From positions 1,228,302 to 1,233,766 of the forward strand of contig CP070776.1 of assembly GCA_020346205.1 (NCBI GenBank): 5,465 nucleotides of DNA. The letters are read 5' to 3'. The notes beneath the pieces were generated by a model. It saw only the letters and a list, made by a program, of their open reading frames with translations, ran no database searches and had not been told where the DNA came from. This document shows, piece by piece, positions 1-4,865 of the stretch (position 1 is the stretch's first letter; every line of letters begins with the position of its first letter). Position numbers and translations under genes: made by a program. Origin of the DNA: Deltaproteobacteria bacterium. Lineage in GTDB: Bacteria; Desulfobacterota; Desulfobulbia; Desulfobulbales; BM004.

Positions 1-540
1 AGAAAGCATTTTACTCAATGCCCCGCCATCTCGTCCCAATATCACCCCAATGCGGCAGAGAACAACCCGTGCGCCATATTCCTCTGCCCTTTTCGCCTCG
101 GCCTCCCAGTCTTTTACCACCCCAGCCAGAAAATCATCTCCTGCCGAACAATTTTCATCAAGTTCCTCGTCTTCCCTGAAACCGTAATAACCAACGGCAG
201 ATCCGCTGAGCAGTTTAATATTTTTTTTAGCCATACCCATCGCATCTACAAGGTTATGGGTAGTAAGGATACGGCTGCTGCGGATTGCCTCCTTGTTCTT
301 ATCATTCCAGGTCCGAAAAATTGATGCCCCGGCAAGATTAATCACCACATCATGCCTGAGGACTTCTTTCTGCCAGGAACCACTCTTTGTTGGATTTCCC
401 TCGACATAGGCCAAACCGAGCTTTAAGGCCCTGTTTTTTGATGAACGGGAAAGGATGGTCACTGAATGACCTTCTGCAAGAAGAGCTTTTGTTAATGCTG
501 CTCCTAAAAACCCAGAACCGCCAGTTATAAACACTTTCAT
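1..540 (-). CDS. TIGR01777 / YfcH-like NAD(P)-dependent epimerase-family protein, 3' end missing
   Basis: The reading frame is open from the ATG at 540 down to the window edge, giving 180 residues of a family that is usually about 300. The N-terminus MKVFITGGSGFLG carries the Rossmann glycine motif GGSGFLG (residues 7-13) of extended short-chain dehydrogenase/reductases, which binds NAD(P). NLAGASI lies near residues 68-74. SGSAVGYYG (112-120) and CRIGVILGRDGGAL (162-175) are the segments by which I recognise the TIGR01777 subfamily (E. coli YfcH, eukaryotic SDR39U1). The substrate is unknown for nearly all members, so I give no reaction. The start is supported by an AGGAGA ribosome site (546-551 on the minus strand, 6 nt before the ATG). 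It is divergent from the rest of the window and probably unrelated to the methionine genes. The missing C-terminal third would hold the usual DUF1731 region. Confidence 0.93.
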   Translation of the reverse strand, partial: MKVFITGGSGFLGAALTKALLAEGHSVTILSRSSKNRALKLGLAYVEGNPTKSGSWQKEVLRHDVVINLAGASIFRTWNDKNKEAIRSSRILTTHNLVDAMGMAKKNIKLLSGSAVGYYGFREDEELDENCSAGDDFLAGVVKDWEAEAKRAEEYGARVVLCRIGVILGRDGGALSKMLS

Positions 541-585
541 GTTTATCTCCTATTTTATTAAAAATTACTGGGTATTACATTATGG

Positions 586-614
586 ATTATATAAGATAAC
601 AATATATACCGTTG
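586..614 (-). promoter_or_regulatory. Candidate sigma-70-type promoter for the epimerase-family gene
   Basis: On the minus strand a perfect TATAAT lies at 591-586, about 45 nt before the start codon at 540, a normal leader length. The -35 region 17 bp further up (around 614-609, CAACGG) is a poor match to TTGACA. The assignment therefore rests on the -10 box alone, in very AT-rich DNA where such boxes arise by chance. Confidence 0.35.
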
Positions 615-746
615 AATGGTATTTTTCAATTTGCATGTTATTTCCACATTCCATCACAGTTATTGATCCTCTTGAATTTCTTCATGAAATCCTTCCACAT
701 TAATATATTGAACACACCCTTTTATAAATCCAGAGCGATTTATTAT

Positions 747-811
747 AACAAAAAAACATAGTACGAATCACGCTAAACCTATGCAAATAAAGGGCTATAA
801 GTTTTTTTGTT
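747..811. repeat. 11-bp A-tract/T-tract inverted repeat
   Basis: AACAAAAAAAC at 747-757 is exactly complementary to GTTTTTTTGTT at 801-811, with 43 bases between. The arms are nearly homopolymeric, so the match is low-complexity and weak as an RNA stem. It could bend the DNA upstream of the HTH promoter, since phased A-tracts curve DNA, or be chance in AT-rich sequence. The T run continues to 818. Confidence 0.3.
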
Positions 812-827
812 TTTTTTTAATAATAGG

Positions 828-857
828 TTGATATCCTATACCACATTGTGGTACATT
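828..857 (+). promoter_or_regulatory. Candidate promoter of the HTH gene
   Basis: TTGATA (828-833, five of six to TTGACA) is followed 18 bp later by TACATT (852-857, four of six to TATAAT). The spacer contains nearly all of the 839-853 palindrome, the classic geometry for repression by blocking RNA polymerase. This would place transcription start near 864 and the HTH start codon about 36 nt downstream. Inferred from spacing and box matches only. Confidence 0.4.
839..853. promoter_or_regulatory. Operator-like palindrome TACCACA-T-TGTGGTA
   Basis: This is a perfect 7+1+7 bp inverted repeat, 47 bp upstream of the HTH start codon and inside the spacer of the candidate promoter. Perfect dyads of this size are typical binding sites of dimeric HTH regulators. 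The most economical reading is autoregulation by the neighbouring HTH protein. The half-site core CCACATT also occurs as single copies at 644-650 and 695-701. Confidence 0.5.
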
Positions 858-872
858 GGCACTGTTTTTGAT
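857..872 (+). promoter_or_regulatory. Weak candidate sigma-54 promoter (TGGCAC-N5-TTGAT)
   Basis: TGGCAC (857-862), five bases, then TTGAT (868-872) matches the sigma-54 -24/-12 consensus TGGCAC-N5-TTGCA/T, except that the -12 C is an A. Spacing is exact. A start about 12 nt downstream would leave a leader of under 20 nt, just enough for the ribosome site at 885-889. I see no obvious enhancer site for an activator, although the 839-853 palindrome is nearby. Confidence 0.2.
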
Positions 873-899
873 TGGCATAACTCTGGAGGGGCTCCAATA

Positions 900-1277
900 A
901 TGGATGACAAAGAGTTTTTGCGTGCGCGCAAAATACTTGGAAAAACACAAAAACAGCTGGCAGAATTATTAGGATCTTCAATTAAGGCGGTCCATAGTTA
1001 TGAGCAGGGCTGGCGTACGGTTCCTGCACATGTGGAGCGCCAGATTTTTTTTCTTCTTGCCAGAAAAAGAGGGGAAGCGAGTAACACCAAGGCATGCTGG
1101 ACTGTCAAAAAATGCCCACGCAAGCGCAAAATGCAGTGCCCAGCCTGGGAATTCCAGGCTGGAAAATTGTGCTGGTTTATTAACGGCACAATTTGTGAAG
1201 GTGAAGTTCAGCAGAATTGGCAGGAAAAAATGAAGATCTGCAGAAAATGCGAAGTCTTGAAATCATTAATGGATTAA
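900..1277 (+). CDS. Small HTH DNA-binding protein with a seven-cysteine C-terminal domain
   Basis: 125 residues, starting at the ATG at 900 because GGAGG (885-889) lies 10 nt upstream. An in-frame ATG at 807 has no ribosome site and gives an unlikely extension. Residues about 5-40 form an XRE/Cro-type helix-turn-helix: RKILGKTQKQLAELLG is the first part and SSIKAVHSYEQGWR the recognition helix region. The C-terminal half has Cys66-Trp, Cys72-Pro, Cys80-Pro, Cys91-Trp, Cys99 and a final Cys114-x-x-Cys117. The two Cys-Trp pairs recall what I believe databases call a two-CW domain, common in Desulfobacterota; I could not check that name. The cysteines could bind a metal or Fe-S cluster or sense redox or sulfide, which is inference. 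The protein probably binds the palindrome at 839-853. Its stop lies 10 bp before the 1288-1470 element and upstream of metY on the same strand, so a role in sulfur gene control is possible but unproven. Confidence 0.85.
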   Translation: MDDKEFLRARKILGKTQKQLAELLGSSIKAVHSYEQGWRTVPAHVERQIFFLLARKRGEASNTKACWTVKKCPRKRKMQCPAWEFQAGKLCWFINGTICEGEVQQNWQEKMKICRKCEVLKSLMD

Positions 1278-1287
1278 TAAATATAAT
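1257..1287 (+). promoter_or_regulatory. Candidate promoter for the 1288-1470 RNA element and/or metY
   Basis: TTGAAA (1257-1262, five of six) lies 19 bp before a perfect TATAAT (1282-1287). The -35 lies within the last codons of the HTH gene and the -10 just after its stop. The usual start 6-8 nt after the -10 would be near 1293-1295, already inside the left arm of the inverted repeat, so the lowest few base pairs of that stem would be lost from the RNA. The 19-bp spacer is a little long. Confidence 0.45.
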
Positions 1288-1462
1288 AGTCAGGCAGGGA
1301 TCAGCTCTTAGCAAGCAACCTCCAAACCTCTAAGTGAAAACAACCATGCGACGACCCATAAACACTCCAGATACCTTATTCTGCGTGTTTTAACTCTGTG
1401 TTACTTATCTGGCTATTGACCAGTGGCCAGATTGCCTGCCGAGAGCTGATCCCTGCCTGACT
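1288..1462. repeat. Perfect 21-bp inverted repeat, arms 1288-1308 and 1442-1462
   Basis: The arms read AGTCAGGCAGGG... and ...CCCTGCCTGACT with no mismatch. A chance match of this length and mixed composition is very unlikely, so the pairing is under selection or the element is recent. No target-site duplication is evident: left flank AATATAAT, right flank GATTTTTT. A TA at 1287-1288 is matched by TG, not TA, on the other side. CCTGCC also occurs a second time at 1435-1440, just before the right arm, so the left-arm GGCAGG has two possible partners. Confidence 0.9.
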
Positions 1463-1470
1463 GATTTTTT
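1288..1470 (+). ncRNA. Unidentified structured element: 21-bp closing stem, 133-nt loop, T6 tail
   Basis: Positions 1288-1308 are exactly complementary to 1442-1462, with a G-U pair possible at each end. The right arm is followed by GA and six T (1465-1470), so the closing stem with its tail has the form of an intrinsic terminator wrapped round a 133-nt insert. A TATAAT ends at 1287. Inside, two local hairpins can be drawn: 1360-1365 with 1385-1390 plus 1368-1370 with 1381-1383, and 1407-1413 with 1426-1432. Positions 1310-1359 are A/C-rich and mostly unpaired. Possible identities are a stand-alone sRNA with a closing stem (6S RNA, or the published skipping-rope candidate class as I remember its shape), a metY leader/attenuator ending 42 nt before the metY ATG, or a small inverted-repeat mobile element. 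The SAM-I core is not seen. 6S RNA fits poorly because the two halves of the insert show little of its rod-like pairing. Confidence 0.6.
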
Positions 1471-1512
1471 CAACCTACCAGTGTTGTACTACAATTATAA
1501 GGTTCACATACA

Positions 1513-2772
1513 ATGGCTCTGAAAAAAGACCAACAATTCAACACCAGGGTCATTCATGCCGGCCAAAGCCCTGATAAATGGGAAGGCTCGACCCTGCCGC
1601 CGATTTATCAAACCGCCTCACATGCCCATGTTACTGCTGAAAATCTTAGCCAGACTTTTGGCGGTAAAACCACTGACCATATTTACATGCGCTTGACCAA
1701 CCCGACGAACCGGGTTTTGGAAGAAAAGCTTGCCGCTCTCGAAGGTGGCCAGGCTTCTGTGGTCATGTCCTCCGGCATGGCAGCCATCACCAATGCCTGC
1801 CTTGCCTTGCTGCGAGCAGGAGATGAATTTGTTACAGGTAATTCTCTTTTCATGTCAAGTTATGTGCTTTTTGCCAACATTTTCAAAAAGTACGATATTA
1901 CTGCCAGGTTTGTTGAGTCAACAGATATGGCTGCCATTGAAAGTGCGATCAATGACAAAACCAGGTTTATCTGGCTGGAAACCATCGGCAATCCTAAAAT
2001 GGATGTTCCTGATTTAGCTGCTGCTGCAGAGATCGCACACCGACACGGCCTCCCTTTAATGGTGGATAACACCATGGCAACCCCCTACCTCTGCCGACCA
2101 ATAGAACTGGGCGCTGATGTGGTAGTCCATTCAACCACTAAATATCTCAGTGGCCATGGAGATGCAACAGGCGGTGCCGTGATAGACAGCGGCACGTTCA
2201 ACTGGTCTGACTCTGGGCGATTCCCGGACCTTAAGCCTTTTATTGACCGCAAAGGACCACTTGCTTACCTGGATAAAGTCTGGCGTGAACATCACATCAA
2301 TTTCGGCACCACCCAGGCCCCTCTCCATTCCTATCTGACCATGATCGGGCTTGATACACTGGCACTGCGCATGGAAAGACACCTGCAAAATGCAATGGAT
2401 GTTGCTAAGTATCTGCAAAATCGCAAAGAAATTGCCTGGTTAAACTATCCAGGCCTTGAAGACAGCCCTTCCCATGAAACTGCAAAAAAACAGTTTAACG
2501 GTAAAGGTTTTGCCGGTCTGCTGGCCTTTGGCCTAGGTGACCAGGAAACAAGTTTCAGGTTTATCAATAATCTTAAAATGATCTACCACCTGGCTAATCT
2601 CGGTGACTGCAAGAGCCTCATCATACATCCTTACTCTTCTCAATACCTTTCCTTTGATGAGCCTACAAGGCAAAAACTGTCTATTCATGCGGATTTGCTG
2701 AGACTGTCAGTTGGCATTGAGGCTGTTGAGGATATTTGTGATGACCTGGAACAGGCCATGGATAATTTATAG
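1513..2772 (+). CDS. metY: O-acetylhomoserine sulfhydrylase (aminocarboxypropyltransferase)
   Basis: A cytoplasmic PLP enzyme that converts O-acylhomoserine and sulfide into homocysteine. At 419 residues it fits MetY (about 420-430) and the Cys/Met-metabolism fold-type I family. Visible family features are Tyr58-x-Arg60 followed by NPTN (63-66), SSGMAA (86-91), LETIGNP (155-161), VDNTMATP (184-191) with Asp185 expected to hold the PLP ring nitrogen, and the Schiff-base lysine Lys210 in HSTTKYLSGHGDATGG. NLGDCKSLIIHP (362-373) and RLSVGIE (397-403) complete the active site, Arg397 being the likely carboxylate binder. After IIHP it reads YSSQY where many relatives have ASTTH. The start has only a weak AAGG (1499-1502). 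It lies 42 nt after the T6 tract of the 1288-1470 element and 225 nt before metX. Acetyl versus succinyl preference cannot be read from sequence; MetY rather than MetZ is chosen from length and motif style. Confidence 0.92.
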   Translation: MALKKDQQFNTRVIHAGQSPDKWEGSTLPPIYQTASHAHVTAENLSQTFGGKTTDHIYMRLTNPTNRVLEEKLAALEGGQASVVMSSGMAAITNACLALLRAGDEFVTGNSLFMSSYVLFANIFKKYDITARFVESTDMAAIESAINDKTRFIWLETIGNPKMDVPDLAAAAEIAHRHGLPLMVDNTMATPYLCRPIELGADVVVHSTTKYLSGHGDATGGAVIDSGTFNWSDSGRFPDLKPFIDRKGPLAYLDKVWREHHINFGTTQAPLHSYLTMIGLDTLALRMERHLQNAMDVAKYLQNRKEIAWLNYPGLEDSPSHETAKKQFNGKGFAGLLAFGLGDQETSFRFINNLKMIYHLANLGDCKSLIIHPYSSQYLSFDEPTRQKLSIHADLLRLSVGIEAVEDICDDLEQAMDNL

Positions 2773-2997
2773 CTGTCAACGATCAGCAGTCAGTGTTTTG
2801 CAGCCAGCTTTCCGTTTATTCCGAAGAAAAAAATGAATGATCTTCTGTCATTTTGACATTAGAGTATTGTTTTAAGTAGAAGTGAGAGGTTAAAGGCTAA
2901 AGCTTTAAAGATAAGAGAGATAACAGTTGACTGTCTGAAGTTAAATGATTTTTAGAGTACTGATTGCTGTCAGCTGATAGCTAACGGCTTTACAATC
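2773..2997. other. metY-metX intergenic gap with degenerate repeats, no gene
   Basis: These 225 bases hold no coding frame I believe. Short motifs recur: GCTGTCA at 2772-2778 and 2966-2972; CAGCAGTCAGT (2784-2794), inverted with one mismatch as ACTGATTGCTG (2959-2969); TTAAAG at 2890-2895 and 2905-2910; and the palindrome TAAAGCTTTA (2898-2907). No strong terminator for metY is seen. An AT-only stem (2830-2836 with 2848-2854) is too weak to call. Confidence 0.5.
2853..2882 (+). promoter_or_regulatory. Candidate promoter for metX
   Basis: A perfect TTGACA (2853-2858) is followed 18 bp later by TAGAAG (2877-2882, four of six). Transcription would begin near 2889, giving a leader of roughly 110 nt before metX that contains the TAAAGCTTTA palindrome. 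A second possible -35, TTGACT (2927-2932), has no good -10. The 225-nt gap after metY makes a separate metX promoter reasonable. Confidence 0.35.
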
Positions 2998-4173
2998 ATG
3001 AGCGAATACATAGAACATGATAAAGACGGGATTTCTGTCGGGATTGTAGAAAAAAAGCATTTTACCTTTGCTAATCCCCCTGACCCTATGATCCTGGAGA
3101 GTAATGCTCGCTTAGGTCCTATCACCATTGCCTACGAGACTCTTGGCACCCTCAACGAAGACAGGTCAAATGTTATCCTTATCCTACATGCTTTGTCCGG
3201 TGATTCCCATGTAGCTGGTTATTACTCAGATGACGACCAGAAACCAGGCTGGTGGGAAATCATGGTCGGCCCTGGAAAGGGCATTGATACGGACAAGTAT
3301 TTTGTTATCTGTCCAAACATCATCGGCAGTTGCATGGGATCAACAGGTCCATCCTCAATTAATCCGGCCACTGGTGAACCATATGGCTTTGATTTTCCAG
3401 TGGTCACCATCGGTGATATGGTAAAGGCCCAGAAAGCTTTACTTGATCATCTTGGCATCGAAAAAATTCTCACAGTTGTCGGTGGATCAATCGGCGGCAT
3501 GCAGGTACTTGAATGGGCTGTGCGCTATCCTGACATGGTTGTTTCAGCCATCCCGCTTGCCACCACCACCCGTCACTCTGCCCTTGCCATAGCCTTTAAC
3601 GAAGTCGCCCGTCAGGCCATCATGGCAGACCCCAACTGGTCCCAAGGCAAATATTACGGTTCCACAAAACCAAACCTGGGCCTGGCTTTGGCCAGAATGG
3701 TTGGACACGTGACCTATCTGTCTGATGAAGCAATGCGCCGCAAGTTCGGCAGACGACTACAGAACAAAATCGACTTTTCCTTCAACTTTGATGCAGATTT
3801 CCAGGTGGAAAGTTACCTGCGCTACCAGGGTCAGAAATTCGTTGACCGCTTTGATGCCAATTCTTTTCTCTATATCACCAAGGCATCTGATTATTTCGAC
3901 CTGCGCAGACAGCATGGTAACGGCTCTGAGGCTGAAGCCTTTGCCAGTGCAAAAGCGAAGTTCCTGGTCATCTCTTTTACTTCGGATTGGCTCTACCCTA
4001 CTTACCAGTCAAAAGCTATGGTTAAGGCCATGAAGAAAAACAGCCTTGATGTAAGTTTCTGTGAGATCGAGGCCGAATGGGGGCATGATGCCTTTTTATT
4101 ACCTAATGAGCGTTTGTCCTCACTTATAAAAGGCTTTTTGGAACGCAATTATATTGAACTCCAGAAGAAATAA
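2998..4173 (+). CDS. metX: Homoserine O-acetyltransferase (alpha/beta hydrolase fold)
   Basis: Transfers an acyl group, normally acetyl from acetyl-CoA, to the hydroxyl of L-homoserine, the committed step to methionine. The 391-residue length is normal. HALSGDSHVAG (64-74) is the family block after the first strands. The nucleophile elbow is GGSIGG (162-167) with catalytic Ser164, where many relatives have GGSMGG. The triad is completed by Asp330 in SFTSDWLYP and His363 in EWGHDAFL. NIIGSCMGSTGPSS (107-120) is also characteristic. The N-terminus up to GIVEKKHFTFA matches the style of Desulfobacterota homologues, supporting the ATG at 2998, yet no Shine-Dalgarno sequence precedes it (upstream bases AACGGCTTTACAATC). 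metW follows after 47 nt. Some MetX enzymes use succinyl-CoA; I cannot exclude that, but the neighbouring MetY favours acetyl. Confidence 0.95.
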   Translation: MSEYIEHDKDGISVGIVEKKHFTFANPPDPMILESNARLGPITIAYETLGTLNEDRSNVILILHALSGDSHVAGYYSDDDQKPGWWEIMVGPGKGIDTDKYFVICPNIIGSCMGSTGPSSINPATGEPYGFDFPVVTIGDMVKAQKALLDHLGIEKILTVVGGSIGGMQVLEWAVRYPDMVVSAIPLATTTRHSALAIAFNEVARQAIMADPNWSQGKYYGSTKPNLGLALARMVGHVTYLSDEAMRRKFGRRLQNKIDFSFNFDADFQVESYLRYQGQKFVDRFDANSFLYITKASDYFDLRRQHGNGSEAEAFASAKAKFLVISFTSDWLYPTYQSKAMVKAMKKNSLDVSFCEIEAEWGHDAFLLPNERLSSLIKGFLERNYIELQKK

Positions 4174-4220
4174 TTTGCATTTATACTTAAGAATTGTAAC
4201 TAGTTGTTCTAAATAAAAAA

Positions 4221-4865
4221 ATGAAAAGTACAACGCCGAAACAACCTGAGAGCCTAAAGCGTTTTGATCTCCAGGTTATAGCATCCTGGATCAAGCCAGG
4301 CACGAGGGTATTGGATCTCGGCTGCGGCGAAGGAGACCTGCTCCTCTATCTCAAGCAAAACAAAGAGGTCGCAGGCACCGGTATAGAAAACCGGGAATCG
4401 AAGGTGGCGCTGTGCATTGCCAAGGGCCTCTCTGTTCTGCAGGGAGATATCAATGAAGAGGTGCTTGACTACCAGGAAGATACCTTTGACTATGTCATTC
4501 TAAGCCAGACATTGCAGCAGGTCTATTATCCGGAAAGACTGCTGAAATCACTTCTTGTGATCGGCAAAAAAGTGATAGTCAGCTTTCCGAATTTCAGCCA
4601 CTGGTCCATCAGGACACAAGTCCTGCTGACCGGAATGGCGCCCAAAAATGAACAGTTGCCCTATGAATGGTACAATACACCGAACATTAGGGTCATAACC
4701 TTGAAAGATTTCAGAAAATTCACCCGGGACCAGGGCTGCAAGGTCCTCAAAGAGGTGGCAATCAATACCCATCATCACAACACCCAGGGACATATAGTTA
4801 GCTTCCTGCATAACTTACGCGCCACCTATGGAATTTTCCTCATTGGCAAGGGGGATAAAAAATGA
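4221..4865 (+). CDS. metW: Methionine biosynthesis protein MetW, methyltransferase fold
   Basis: 214 residues with a class I SAM-dependent methyltransferase fold: motif I VLDLGCGEGDLL (30-41), acidic IENRES near 55-60, QGDINEE (74-80) and FDYVILSQTLQQV (89-101). The block VSFPNFSHWSIR (120-131), then LPYEWYNTPNIR (146-157), is what marks MetW rather than a general methyltransferase. In other bacteria MetW is encoded next to MetX and is needed for full homoserine acyltransferase activity; no methyl acceptor is established as far as I know. The ATG at 4221 is preceded only by AATAAAAAA, with no Shine-Dalgarno sequence, and residues 1-13 extend beyond the more usual start near RFDLQ. No better in-frame start exists. 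Its last four bases overlap the next gene (ATGA), and its final codons contain that gene's ribosome site. Confidence 0.93.
   Translation: MKSTTPKQPESLKRFDLQVIASWIKPGTRVLDLGCGEGDLLLYLKQNKEVAGTGIENRESKVALCIAKGLSVLQGDINEEVLDYQEDTFDYVILSQTLQQVYYPERLLKSLLVIGKKVIVSFPNFSHWSIRTQVLLTGMAPKNEQLPYEWYNTPNIRVITLKDFRKFTRDQGCKVLKEVAINTHHHNTQGHIVSFLHNLRATYGIFLIGKGDKK

Larger units (their letters stand above)
541..899. other. AT-rich divergent intergenic region, no gene seen
   Basis: These 359 bases separate the divergent epimerase-family and HTH genes. I find no convincing coding frame or tRNA. An upstream in-frame ATG at 807 would add 31 residues to the HTH protein, but it starts in the poly-T tract, reads through the palindrome and lacks a ribosome site, so I treat this stretch as non-coding. 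Contents worth noting are a minus-strand TATAAT (586-591), three copies of CCACATT (644-650, 695-701, 841-847), the third being part of a 15-bp palindrome, an A-tract/T-tract inverted repeat (747-757 with 801-811) and a long T run (802-818, one G). Confidence 0.7.

Noticed and set aside
807..899. N-terminal extension of the HTH protein from an ATG at 807
   Set aside because: It begins in a poly-T tract, has no ribosome site, and reads through the candidate promoter and palindrome. The ATG at 900 has GGAGG at a proper distance and gives the normal HTH start.
998..1233. Open frames overlapping the HTH gene on both strands
   Set aside because: They are shadows of the HTH gene, with no ribosome site and no recognisable protein features.
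1288..1470. SAM-I riboswitch or T-box leader for metY
   Set aside because: The GCAACC at 1315-1320 superficially recalls SAM-I, but the GAGGGA and GATGAAACC core is absent. No T-box AGGGTGG sequence is present either.
1288..1470. Integron attC site or MITE
   Set aside because: attC core sites are absent and its arms would be imperfect. For a MITE, no target duplication is visible and no transposase is near. Kept only as a minor alternative pending a copy-number search.
2830..2854. Intrinsic terminator after metY
   Set aside because: The seven-pair stem is almost entirely A-T with an 11-nt loop, and only four T lie at its end, within the stem itself.
4174..4220. Terminator or promoter in the metX-metW gap
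   Set aside because: The gap is only 47 nt, with an AACTAGTT palindrome but no GC-rich stem or convincing -35/-10 pair; co-transcription is more likely.
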